Notes: generated by a model not told the origin, from the sequence alone. A DNA stretch of 7,805 nucleotides from JAXDLK01 sp034666665 (GCA_034666665.1 JAXDLK010000233.1:1-7805), one strand, 5' to 3'. Positions 1 to 5,970 are shown, numbered from the stretch's first letter. Translations and numbers: made by a program.

Positions 1-2
1 CC

Positions 3-191
3 GGTCCGAACCCGCTGACCGGCCTCTTTCCCGCGCCGGGAGTCTTCGTGCCGCCGCCGGCGCCCATGACGACGCCGCGGTGGGCGCACACGGCGAGCCT
101 CACTCCCGCGGATCCTGCCGGTACGGCCGTGCTGATCGCTGGCGCCGCTACCGGCGGACCGACGACCGCGACGGAGGCATACCTGCCGTAG
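3..191 (+). CDS. C-terminal fragment of a Kelch/galactose-oxidase-like beta-propeller protein (5' partial)
   Basis: An open frame enters at the left edge and ends with TAG at 189-191, giving 62 residues. The segment PRWAHTASLTP, then GTAVLIAGAATGG, then TATEAYLP matches the Kelch-type blade pattern R-x-x-HTA-x-LxP / G-x-VLIAGG / TA-x-xEIYdP seen in bacterial secreted Kelch proteins and galactose-oxidase-like propellers. The last line departs slightly from consensus (GA for GG, EAYLP for EIYDP), as terminal blades often do. Such proteins are usually secreted or surface-bound binding modules, but the signal peptide and the remaining blades lie outside the window, so no function can be given. 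The proline-rich stretch before it (PAPGVFVPPPAP) may be an inter-blade loop. The alternative is chance similarity in a short fragment. The codon pattern and stop position make a real gene end likely. Confidence 0.6.
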   Translation, partial: GPNPLTGLFPAPGVFVPPPAPMTTPRWAHTASLTPADPAGTAVLIAGAATGGPTTATEAYLP

Positions 192-197
192 ATTCTC

Positions 198-238
198 GGC
201 GGCGGCAATCTTCACTCTACGAGTCGAGTTCCGCCGCC
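198..238 (+). terminator. Possible terminator hairpin after the Kelch gene
   Basis: GGCGGCGG at 198-205 is perfectly complementary to CCGCCGCC at 231-238, and AA (207-208) can pair with TT (229-230) after one bulged C. A second small stem, ACTC (214-217) with GAGT (221-224), sits in the loop. It starts 7 nt after the TAG stop. There is no U-tract, and GC-only stems arise by chance in this composition, so the call is weak. Confidence 0.25.
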
Positions 239-381
239 TGAGCGCAATGGCGGATGCGGGAATCGGCGACGAGCGGCGCCCGCTCTCGATCGCCGCCTTT
301 CGCCGGCCGCGGACGGCGCGGCTCGGGCTCTTCGAGTCCTGATCCTCCACGCGTGATTGGCGCCGCCGCGGCCCCGCGGGT

Positions 382-388
382 AAGAGGG
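382..388 (+). promoter_or_regulatory. Ribosome binding site of the family 2 glycosyltransferase
   Basis: AAGAGGG lies 5 nt before the GTG at 394. It supports GTG rather than a later in-frame codon, and the protein then begins directly at the first beta strand (TIIVMPAFN). Confidence 0.6.
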
Positions 389-393
389 CGGCC

Positions 394-1143
394 GTGAGCG
401 AGCGGACCATCATCGTCATGCCCGCGTTCAATGCGGCGCGTACGCTCGAATCGACGTACCGGAAGCTTCCGGCGGGCTCCTTCGACGAGGTGATCCTGGT
501 CGACGACCGCAGCAGCGACGAGACGGTCGCGGTCGCCCGCGATCTCGGACTCCACGTCATCGAGCACGAGCGCAACACCGGCTACGGCGGCAACCAGAAG
601 ACTTGCTACGACGTGGCTCTCGCGCACGGCGCGACCCGGGTCGTGATGGTCCACCCGGACGATCAATACGACGCACGCATGGTGCCCGCAGCGCTCGACG
701 TGCTCCGCTTCGGCATCTGCGACGTCGTTCTCGGAAACCGCATTCGCACCCGCCGCGAGGCGCTCGCGGGAGGCATGCCGATCGCGAAGTACCTCGCGAA
801 CCGCGGTCTGACGCTGCTCGAGAACGTCCTCACCGGACAGAACCTCGGCGAATGGCACAGCGGGTTCCGCGGCTACACGCGGCGGGTGCTGGAGACGATC
901 CCTTATCGGCGGAACGACGACGGCTTCGTCTTCGACTCGCAGTTTCTCCTGCAGGCGATCCACTTCGGCTTCCGCGTGGGAGACCTGCCGGTCCCCGTGC
1001 GATACTTCACGGAGGCGAGCAGCATCGACTACCGCTCCTCCGCGCGCTACGCGCTCTCCACGCTGTGGACGTTCGCGGTGTGGTACGGGCACCGCACCCG
1101 GCTCGCACGCTCGCCTCTCTTCGAGTCCGCGTGCACGCCGTGA
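394..1143 (+). CDS. Family 2 glycosyltransferase, polyprenyl-phosphate sugar synthase-like (DPM/DPG-synthase-like)
   Basis: A 249-residue GT-A fold enzyme that probably moves a sugar from a nucleotide donor to a lipid phosphate or similar acceptor at the inner face of the cytoplasmic membrane. Visible family 2 features are the N-terminal strand IIVMPAFN (6-13), the nucleotide-binding VDDRSSDET (36-44), HPDDQYD (87-93) at the DxD metal site, GNR (114-116), the acceptor-loop segment SGFRGY (156-161) and FDSQ (180-183). The compact domain, with no C-terminal membrane helices, resembles the dolichol-phosphate-mannose/glucose synthase-like group more than large polysaccharide synthases. The GTG start has a good Shine-Dalgarno. 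Its stop overlaps the next start as GTGA (1140-1143), so the TMTC-like gene is probably translationally coupled to it and may use its product. The family call is firm. The lipid acceptor and the sugar are inferred. Confidence 0.88.
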   Translation: MSERTIIVMPAFNAARTLESTYRKLPAGSFDEVILVDDRSSDETVAVARDLGLHVIEHERNTGYGGNQKTCYDVALAHGATRVVMVHPDDQYDARMVPAALDVLRFGICDVVLGNRIRTRREALAGGMPIAKYLANRGLTLLENVLTGQNLGEWHSGFRGYTRRVLETIPYRRNDDGFVFDSQFLLQAIHFGFRVGDLPVPVRYFTEASSIDYRSSARYALSTLWTFAVWYGHRTRLARSPLFESACTP

Positions 1144-2969
1144 GCGGGGGCTGGGGAACCGCGGCGGCCGTCGCGCTCGCGTGCGGCTTGGTCGCGATCG
1201 TCCTCTATCTTCCCGCCCGGCACGGCGGCTTCGTCTGGGACGACGGCGTGCTGATCGTGCGCAACGATGCGTCACTCGACGAGTGGAGCGATGCGGCTCG
1301 CGCGTTTTCGCGGCCTGTGGTCGACAGCAAGGACGTCGGCTACTACCGGCCGCTGCTGATCGCCAGCTACGTCGCCGACCGCAACCTCTGGGGAAAGAAC
1401 CCCGGACCGTTCCATCGCACGAACGTCGCGCTCCACGCGCTCAACGTGTCGCTCGTTTGCCTGGTGATCTTCGCCGCGATCGGCAGCCTTCCGGGTGCAG
1501 CCGCGGGTGCGCTGCTGTTCGCGGTGCATCCGATCCAATGTCAGGCGGTCGCGCTGCTTCTGGGCCGCAACGATCTTCTGCTGGTGCCACCCATCGCCGT
1601 GATGTTGCTCGCCGATCGCTGGCGCGCGCAGCGGGCGGACCGGGCCGAGTGGCCGGCGTGGACGGCGATCGCCGGTGCCTATGCCCTCACGCTCTGGACC
1701 AAGGAGACGGGTATCGTGGCGCCGCTCTTCCTCCTCGCGGACGACCTCGTCGTGAGGCGCCGACGGCTCGCGGAGCTTCGCTCCCGGGTACCGCTCCTGC
1801 TCGTGCTCGCTCTGGTCGCGGCGGCGTACTTCGCCGCGCGATGGGCGATCTTCGGCGGCGCGATCGGCGGCGAGCGGCAGTACGGCGCGCTCTCGTGGGC
1901 CGCGAGGCTGCGCCTCCTGCCGGTGACGCTCGGGTACTACGTCCAGCACGTGCTCCTGCCGTGGGGCTTCGCGCCGACCCCGTATCATCCGGCGCTCGCC
2001 GATGCGGATACGCTCGGATTCTGGACGGCGGCCGGGTTCTCGGCGGCATTTCTCGTCGCCGTCGCCGCAGCTCTTCGCCGGCAGCCGGCGATCGCCTACG
2101 GCCTCGTCTTCTTCGCGATCGCGGTGTCTCCGGTCCTCGGCTTCGCGCGCATGAAGCTCTTCATCCTCGAGCATCGCCTCTACCTGCCGATGGTCGGCAT
2201 CGGCTTCGCAGCCGGTGCCGCCGTGGCTCCGCTCGCGAGAGGTCCGGCCGCAGGCGCGCGCCTCGGCGTCGTCGCCGCGGCGCTCGCCGCGCTCGCGGTG
2301 CTCACGACTGCCCGCATTCCCGTGTACCGGGATGGGCTCTCTCTCTGGGCGTCAGCCGTCGAGCAGGTGCCGCGGTCCGCGTACGCGCGGGAGGAGTACG
2401 GCTTCAATCTCGCGGAGGCGGGGCGCGACGCGGACGCGGTCGAGCAGCTGCGTGAGGCAGTCCGGCTCGACCCCGGGAATGCCTCGGCTCGTTACAAGCT
2501 GGCGCTGGCGCTCGAGCGCAGCGGCCGGCGCGAGGCGGCGATCACCGAGCTCGCGCGGCTCGTCAAAGAGCGGCCGCGAGACGTCGACGCACGCAATGCG
2601 CTCGGTGTCTTCGAGAAGCGGCGGGGCAACCTCCCTCGTGCGCGGGAGGTCTTCGGCGACGGTCTGGCGCTCGTGCCCGATGATCGGGCGATGCTCTCGA
2701 ACCTCGCGAACGTCCTCGACGCTCAGGGTGACTGGACGGGTGCGGCGGGCGTCCTCGAGCGGCTCGTACGGCTCGAGCCCTCGAGCGCCGCCGCATGGGA
2801 TCGGCTCGGGCGGATGCTCTACAACACGCGGCGGTACGGCGAGGCGGCCGAGGCCTTCGCGCGCGCCGTGACGCTCGACCCCGCCGACGCGACCGCCCGC
2901 GAGCACCTCGCGCGTGCCCGCGCGCGGGCGTCGACGACCTCCGGAAGCGGAACCGTCAGCGGCCGGTGA
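1140..2969 (+). CDS. TMTC-like membrane glycosyltransferase (GT-C) with C-terminal TPR repeats
   Basis: 609 residues: an N-terminal polytopic membrane part (about 1-400) and five tetratricopeptide repeats (414-583). The membrane part carries TMTC/DUF1736-type landmarks: FVWDD (31-35), whose two acidic residues sit in the first extracytoplasmic loop where GT-C enzymes hold the catalytic Asp; YYRPL (68-72); a conserved stretch FHRTNVALHALN (91-102); HPIQ (130-133); GRNDLL (142-147); TKET (187-190); and EHRLYLP (344-350). Eukaryotic TMTC proteins are O-mannosyltransferases that use a dolichol-linked sugar; bacterial relatives are mostly uncharacterised. Likely role: transfer of a polyprenyl-linked sugar to protein on the outer face of the membrane, with the TPRs holding the substrate. 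The GTG start overlaps the upstream stop and has no Shine-Dalgarno, so translation probably depends on coupling. The frame stays open upstream inside the glycosyltransferase gene, but that part is arginine-rich out-of-frame sequence. The last 26 residues are low complexity, and the gene end overlaps the opposing gene. Confidence 0.87.
   Translation: MSGGWGTAAAVALACGLVAIVLYLPARHGGFVWDDGVLIVRNDASLDEWSDAARAFSRPVVDSKDVGYYRPLLIASYVADRNLWGKNPGPFHRTNVALHALNVSLVCLVIFAAIGSLPGAAAGALLFAVHPIQCQAVALLLGRNDLLLVPPIAVMLLADRWRAQRADRAEWPAWTAIAGAYALTLWTKETGIVAPLFLLADDLVVRRRRLAELRSRVPLLLVLALVAAAYFAARWAIFGGAIGGERQYGALSWAARLRLLPVTLGYYVQHVLLPWGFAPTPYHPALADADTLGFWTAAGFSAAFLVAVAAALRRQPAIAYGLVFFAIAVSPVLGFARMKLFILEHRLYLPMVGIGFAAGAAVAPLARGPAAGARLGVVAAALAALAVLTTARIPVYRDGLSLWASAVEQVPRSAYAREEYGFNLAEAGRDADAVEQLREAVRLDPGNASARYKLALALERSGRREAAITELARLVKERPRDVDARNALGVFEKRRGNLPRAREVFGDGLALVPDDRAMLSNLANVLDAQGDWTGAAGVLERLVRLEPSSAAAWDRLGRMLYNTRRYGEAAEAFARAVTLDPADATAREHLARARARASTTSGSGTVSGR
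2379..2888 (+). repeat. Five tandem TPR units encoded in the TMTC-like gene
   Basis: Residues 414-447, 448-481, 482-515, 516-549 and 550-583 are five contiguous units of exactly 34 residues. Each ends in a P-x-[DNS]-like turn (LDPGN, ERPRD, VPDDR, LEPSS, LDPAD) and shows the TPR helix pattern with small residues at the A/B packing positions. The units are diverged at residue level, so this is an old protein repeat and not a recent DNA duplication. Confidence 0.85.
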
Positions 2970-3768
2970 ACTCCGGCGCGCGCTTCTCGCGAAATGCGCG
3001 CATCGCCTCCTTCAGATCGTCGCTCTCGAGAAAGGCCGCATTCCACGTCGCGACGTACTGCAGGCCGTCGTCGACGCTCTTTCCTTCGCAGTACTCGAGC
3101 ACGCGCTTGGTGCCCTGCACCGCCAGCGGCGAGTTCGCCGCGATCTCCTCCGCGGTGGCACGGGCGGCCGCGACGGTCGTCTCCGCGTCGGGCAGCACGC
3201 GGTTCACGAGATGGATTCTCTCCGCATGCTCGGCATCGAAGTCGCGGCCGGTGTAGGCGAGCTCCGCGACGTGTCCCTTGCCGACGATCGCCGGCAGTCG
3301 CTGCAGCGTGCCGACGTCGGCGACGATCGCGATCCGCGTTTCGCGAATCGAGAAGACCGCGTCCCGCGCCGCATACCGCAGGTCACAGGCGGTGGCGAGA
3401 TCGATGCCGCCGCCGAGGCACCAGCCGTGGATCGCGGCGATGATCGGCTTCGGGCAGCGGGCCACCGCGGTGATCGATCGCTGCAGGCGCAGGATCTCGT
3501 CGAGGAAGCCGAGGCGGCTGGCCGCCGCCGGTCCCCCGGAGAGCAGGCCCTGCATCGCCTTGAGATCGAGGCCAACCGTGAAGTCGCGGCCGCGGCCGGC
3601 GACCACGGCGGCGCGGATGGCTTCGTCTCGCGTGATCTCGTCCATCGCCGCGGGAAGCTCGTTCCAGAAGGCGGCCCCCATCGCGTTTCGCTGCTCCGGC
3701 CGGTCGAGCCACAGGGTGGCGGTGCGGCCGTGACGCTCGATCGTGAAGAACTCGAAGGGATTGCCCAT
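2956..3768 (-). CDS. Crotonase-family delta(3,5)-delta(2,4)-dienoyl-CoA isomerase (ECH1-like)
   Basis: A 270-residue crotonase-fold enzyme, the usual length for the family. It probably shifts the double bonds of 3,5-dienoyl-CoA to 2,4-dienoyl-CoA in the cytoplasm, an auxiliary step in breakdown of unsaturated fatty acids with odd-numbered double bonds. The oxyanion-hole segments are FTVGLDLKAM (63-72) and GWCLGGGIDL (115-124). D123, E143 and D151 fall at the same spacing (20 and 8) as the catalytic D176, E196 and D204 of rat ECH1, and ADVGTLQRLP (150-159) and the YVATWN segment (238-243) also match ECH1. A classical enoyl-CoA hydratase has Glu at position 123. The ATG at 3768 is chosen because AGGAGG sits 9 nt upstream and the protein then begins like other crotonases; an in-frame start at 3864 would add 32 atypical residues. 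It ends in the canonical KRAPEFTGR tail, whose codons overlap the end of the TMTC-like gene. Bacterial relatives are often labelled simply enoyl-CoA hydratase. Confidence 0.9.
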   Translation of the reverse strand: MGNPFEFFTIERHGRTATLWLDRPEQRNAMGAAFWNELPAAMDEITRDEAIRAAVVAGRGRDFTVGLDLKAMQGLLSGGPAAASRLGFLDEILRLQRSITAVARCPKPIIAAIHGWCLGGGIDLATACDLRYAARDAVFSIRETRIAIVADVGTLQRLPAIVGKGHVAELAYTGRDFDAEHAERIHLVNRVLPDAETTVAAARATAEEIAANSPLAVQGTKRVLEYCEGKSVDDGLQYVATWNAAFLESDDLKEAMRAFREKRAPEFTGR

Positions 3769-3777
3769 GACTGATTT

Positions 3778-3783
3778 CCTCCT
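3778..3783 (-). promoter_or_regulatory. Ribosome binding site that fixes the start of the dienoyl-CoA isomerase gene
   Basis: On the minus strand AGGAGG is followed by 9 nt and ATG (3768-3766). This is the strongest Shine-Dalgarno in the window and rules in favour of the 270-residue product over the 32-residue longer reading. Confidence 0.8.
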
Positions 3784-3810
3784 GTTCGCCGTCGGCCGAG
3801 CTGATCCCGA

Positions 3811-3824
3811 ACCGGAGATCCGGT
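3811..3824. promoter_or_regulatory. Inverted repeat, candidate operator
   Basis: ACCGGA-GA-TCCGGT is a 6-2-6 perfect inverted repeat. It lies 43 bp upstream of the isomerase start and overlaps the TTGACC box on that strand by three bases, where a repressor could block RNA polymerase. No regulator gene is visible in the window. In DNA this rich in G+C, a 12-bp symmetric match can also occur by chance. Confidence 0.35.
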
Positions 3825-3898
3825 CAATCCCGGCCCGGCCGCCGGCCATCGACCGTTTGCTCACGCCTCGGGTTCCTGAGAAAACGGCTCGCTAGAGT

Positions 3899-3903
3899 GG
3901 AGG
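3899..3903 (+). promoter_or_regulatory. Ribosome binding site that fixes the start of the phosphodiesterase-like gene
   Basis: GGAGG lies 8 nt before ATG 3912. An in-frame GTG at 3897 overlaps this motif and has no Shine-Dalgarno of its own, so ATG 3912 is preferred. That start also gives a clean signal peptide. Confidence 0.65.
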
Positions 3904-3911
3904 TCGGTACC

Positions 3912-4871
3912 ATGCGGGCAGCGCGAATTCTCTTTGGCCTCGTTCTCGCCACTGTCACGGCCCGCGGTGCGCAGGCGTACGATCGCGTGGTGCTGGTCGG
4001 CTGGGACGGCGCCGACTACCGCCGGGTATCGCAGCTCCTCTCGGAAGGCCGCCTGCCGAACCTCGCGCAGGTCACGGCCTTCGGCACGTTCCAGCAGCTC
4101 ACGATCGAGGAGGACACAGGAACCAAGCCCTCCTGGACGACGCAGCTGACGGGGCTGCCGATGGTGATCCACGGGACCACCCGGAACCGCCACTACACCG
4201 ATGCGCCGCCCGGCCGCACGGTGTTCGAGGTGCTGCACGCGAACGGGCTGCAGAGCTCGTACGTGGCCGGGAAATGCGTGCGCACCGAGCCCGGAGGGCG
4301 GCCGACCAACCGCGGCAACATGTGTCTCGGCATCGATCCTCAGGGGAAACCGTATCCGTTCCTGCGCGTGCCCGACGTCGCCGTGCTCGCCGTCGCGGAC
4401 AAGCACTTCACGATGGCGGAGGCGACGGACCACTGTCTCGAAGGGCTGGCCGCCGTCGGGGCCACGGGATTCGCGTTCTGTCACTACCAGTGGCCGGACT
4501 TCGTCGGGCATCACTTCGGCGGCAAGAGCGCGGAATACGATCAGGCGCTCATCGATCTCGATACCGAGCTCGGCCGGATCGCGGCCGCTGCGGGGATCGG
4601 CAGCGACGTCGGCACCTTGCTCCTGCTCAGCAGCGATCACGGCTTCGAGCAGGCCGGAGATCCCGAGGAGTCGAACATCCACCCGAACCCGGCGCGTACG
4701 AAGCGGCAGTTCGGCTTCGCTCACCAGTGGCAGCCGCGAGCGATCCTCGGATCGAACACGTTGCTCCGCAGCCCGGCGACCGGGCGCGACATGTTCAAGA
4801 CGATCCTGGATGCCCTCGGGAGGTTGGATCTGGCGAACGCTCCCGACGGACGGTCGCTGCTGGTTCACTGA
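3912..4871 (+). CDS. Secreted alkaline-phosphatase-superfamily hydrolase, type I phosphodiesterase/nucleotide pyrophosphatase-like
   Basis: 319 residues. The N-terminus MRAARILFGLVLATVTARGAQA is a Sec-type signal peptide with an A-Q-A cleavage site (20-22), so the enzyme is probably periplasmic or secreted. The mature chain shows the two-metal site of the alkaline phosphatase superfamily: D32 in VGWDGAD; the likely nucleophile T71 in GTKPSWTTQLTG, followed by an HG motif (87-88) as in nucleotide pyrophosphatases; D196 and H200 in PDFVGHH; D242-H243 in SSDHGF; and H271 (or H257) as the last ligand. It would hydrolyse a phosphate diester, monoester or related ester; the substrate is not readable from sequence. 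Four cysteines (122, 138, 175, 190) could form disulfides outside the cytoplasm. It is shorter than many family members, which suggests few insertions around the core. It is followed by tandem hairpins and a 178-bp gap, so it may be transcribed alone. Confidence 0.82.
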   Translation: MRAARILFGLVLATVTARGAQAYDRVVLVGWDGADYRRVSQLLSEGRLPNLAQVTAFGTFQQLTIEEDTGTKPSWTTQLTGLPMVIHGTTRNRHYTDAPPGRTVFEVLHANGLQSSYVAGKCVRTEPGGRPTNRGNMCLGIDPQGKPYPFLRVPDVAVLAVADKHFTMAEATDHCLEGLAAVGATGFAFCHYQWPDFVGHHFGGKSAEYDQALIDLDTELGRIAAAAGIGSDVGTLLLLSSDHGFEQAGDPEESNIHPNPARTKRQFGFAHQWQPRAILGSNTLLRSPATGRDMFKTILDALGRLDLANAPDGRSLLVH

Positions 4872-5049
4872 CGGAAGAGCTCGGCACCTTCGTCGCGCGG
4901 TCTTCGTTTCGAGGGCCGGGCCACAGCGGCTCGCGGAGATTCTGCGACCGGCCGGGCGGAGCGCCACCGCGCAACCGCGCTCCGGGACTGCTGGTCCCCG
5001 TGCGGAGTGAGCTGGCGTAGGCGACGAGGGGGCATCGCGGAGGAGCCGT
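4872..5049 (+). other. Intergenic region between the hydrolase and the luciferase-like oxidoreductase
   Basis: 178 bp with no convincing gene. It contains two adjacent hairpins (4957-4984 and 4984-4998) and the Shine-Dalgarno GGAGGAG at 5039-5045, 4 nt before ATG 5050. A promoter for the downstream pair could lie after the hairpins, but I cannot point to clear boxes. Confidence 0.5.
4957..4998 (+). terminator. Tandem hairpins, candidate terminator
   Basis: CGGAGCGC (4957-4964) pairs perfectly with GCGCTCCG (4977-4984) around a 12-nt loop. It is followed at once by GGGAC (4984-4988) and GTCCC (4994-4998) around a 5-nt loop. No T-run follows, so if it terminates transcription it does so as a U-less structure or with Rho. 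An mRNA-stabilising structure is an alternative. Confidence 0.4.
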
Positions 5050-5922
5050 ATGGACGTCGGGCTACTGCTGATCGCCACCACGCGAACCGGCGACCTCGCC
5101 GCGATCGCCCGCCGCACGGAAGCGGTCGGCTTCGAATCGCTATGGATCCCCGAGCACCCGGTGATCCCGATCGAGATCTCGACTCGCTTCCCGTTCGGGA
5201 CCTCGCTTCCCGAGCACTACGGACGTTGGCTGGATCCTTTCGTCGCCCTCACCGTGGCGGCCTGCGCGACGACACGCCTGCGGCTCGTCACCGGCATCTG
5301 CCTTCTGCCGGAGCGTGAGCCGCTGATCACCGCGAAGATCGTCGCGAGCCTCGATCAATGCTCGAGCGGGCGCGTCGTCCTCGGCGTCGGCGCCGGCTGG
5401 CTCCGTGAGGAGACGGAGGCCATGGGCACGCGGTTCGGGACGCGGTGGCGGCGCCTGCGCGAGACGGTCGAGGCGATGCGCGCCCTCTGGACGGAGGTGG
5501 AGGCTCGCTACGACGGCGAGCTGGTGCGCTTTCCGGCCGTGCGCTGCGAGCCGAAGCCGGTGCAGCCAGGCGGTCCCCCCGTTTTGCTCGGCGGTCACGG
5601 CGAGAAGGTGTTCGCACGCCTCGCGCGGACCTTCGACGGTTGGTGCCCGATCGTCGAGAGTCCCGATGCGTTCGCCGCCGAGACGCGCGTGCTTCGCGAC
5701 GTGCTGCGAAACGCCGGACGCGATCCCGAGCGGTTCCAGCTGAGCCCGTTCGTCGATCCGGAGAGCGATCTCTCGCCGGCGGCGCTCGCCGCGTATCGCA
5801 GTGCGGGCGCAACGCGGCTGGTGATGTTCTCGCAGAAGGCCGCGGCCGAGATCGCCGACGGCGCCGCGCCCGAATGGATCGACCGCACCGCTGCCGTCGT
5901 CGAGCGAGCGCGAGACCTCTAG
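5050..5922 (+). CDS. Luciferase-like (LLM class) oxidoreductase, probably F420-dependent
   Basis: A 290-residue TIM-barrel flavin/F420 oxidoreductase, full length for the F420-dependent LLM subgroup, with no signal peptide and hence cytoplasmic. Landmarks are the first strand GLLL (4-7), GFESLWIPEH (27-36), TRLRLVTGICLLPER (75-89), which forms the strand and loop carrying the bulge typical of this fold, the LDQCSSGRVVLGVGAGW block (101-117) followed by RE-E (119-121), RWRRLRETVEAMRALW (132-147), and the KPVQPGGPPVLLGG block (169-182). These are characteristic of the F420-type LLM families; FMN use cannot be excluded by eye. The substrate is unknown. ATG 5050 has GGAGGAG 4 nt upstream. The MFS gene follows after 53 bp on the same strand, so the two are probably co-transcribed. 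Confidence 0.9.
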   Translation: MDVGLLLIATTRTGDLAAIARRTEAVGFESLWIPEHPVIPIEISTRFPFGTSLPEHYGRWLDPFVALTVAACATTRLRLVTGICLLPEREPLITAKIVASLDQCSSGRVVLGVGAGWLREETEAMGTRFGTRWRRLRETVEAMRALWTEVEARYDGELVRFPAVRCEPKPVQPGGPPVLLGGHGEKVFARLARTFDGWCPIVESPDAFAAETRVLRDVLRNAGRDPERFQLSPFVDPESDLSPAALAAYRSAGATRLVMFSQKAAAEIADGAAPEWIDRTAAVVERARDL

Positions 5923-5966
5923 AGACCGCACGAAACCTGCCGTCGTTGCGAACGCAGCGCCCCGAT

Positions 5967-5970
5967 GGAG
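5967..5970 (+). promoter_or_regulatory. Ribosome binding site that supports GTG 5976 for the MFS gene
   Basis: GGAG lies 5 nt before GTG 5976. The frame is open far upstream inside the oxidoreductase gene, but that stretch is arginine-rich out-of-frame sequence. The ATG at 5965 is in another frame. GTG 5976 places the first membrane helix right at the N-terminus, as expected for MFS proteins. Confidence 0.5.

Larger units (their letters stand above)
192..393. other. Intergenic region upstream of the glycosyltransferase pair
   Basis: About 200 bp without a convincing gene. It holds the hairpin at 198-238. It also holds a 31-codon ATG frame (247-342) with no ribosome binding site, which I do not call, and a CCGCGG pair (366-371 and 374-379) just before the Shine-Dalgarno of the next gene. 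A promoter for the two-gene unit at 394-2969 should lie here, but I see no clear -35/-10 pair. Confidence 0.5.
3769..3911. promoter_or_regulatory. Divergent intergenic region between the isomerase and phosphodiesterase-like genes
   Basis: A 143-bp gap between two outward-facing starts, so it must supply promoters for both directions unless transcription reads through. On the minus strand TTGACC (3827-3822) resembles a -35 box, but no good -10 follows at 16-18 nt. On the plus strand I see no clear sigma70 pair. The inverted repeat at 3811-3824 sits next to the TTGACC. Regulatory content is inferred from gene orientation. Confidence 0.5.

Noticed and set aside
247..342. 31-codon ATG open frame in the gap before the GT2 gene
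   Set aside because: No Shine-Dalgarno, no motif, and a length expected by chance.
366..379. Two CCGCGG sites that can form a 6-bp stem before the GT2 ribosome binding site
   Set aside because: The loop would be only 2 nt and each site is self-palindromic, so it is probably GC composition and not a regulatory hairpin.
217..1275. Long minus-strand open frame opposite the GT2 gene
   Set aside because: Arginine-rich, low-complexity translation with no family motifs, lying opposite a gene with clear conserved motifs. This is a typical shadow frame in GC-rich DNA.
1181..2455. 424-codon plus-strand frame inside the TMTC-like gene
   Set aside because: Arginine-rich out-of-frame translation of a gene whose other frame shows TMTC motifs and TPRs.
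3837..3847. GGCCG-C-CGGCC palindrome in the divergent region
   Set aside because: A loopless GC palindrome in a GC-rich spacer. Such strings are common here and nothing ties it to a function.
3769..3864. 32-residue N-terminal extension of the isomerase to an upstream in-frame start at 3864
   Set aside because: The extension does not resemble a crotonase N-terminus, and a consensus AGGAGG sits correctly before the ATG at 3768.
3861..5117. 418-codon minus-strand open frame opposite the secreted hydrolase
   Set aside because: No recognisable domain and biased Arg/Ala/Pro content. The plus strand carries a signal peptide and a complete metal-binding set.
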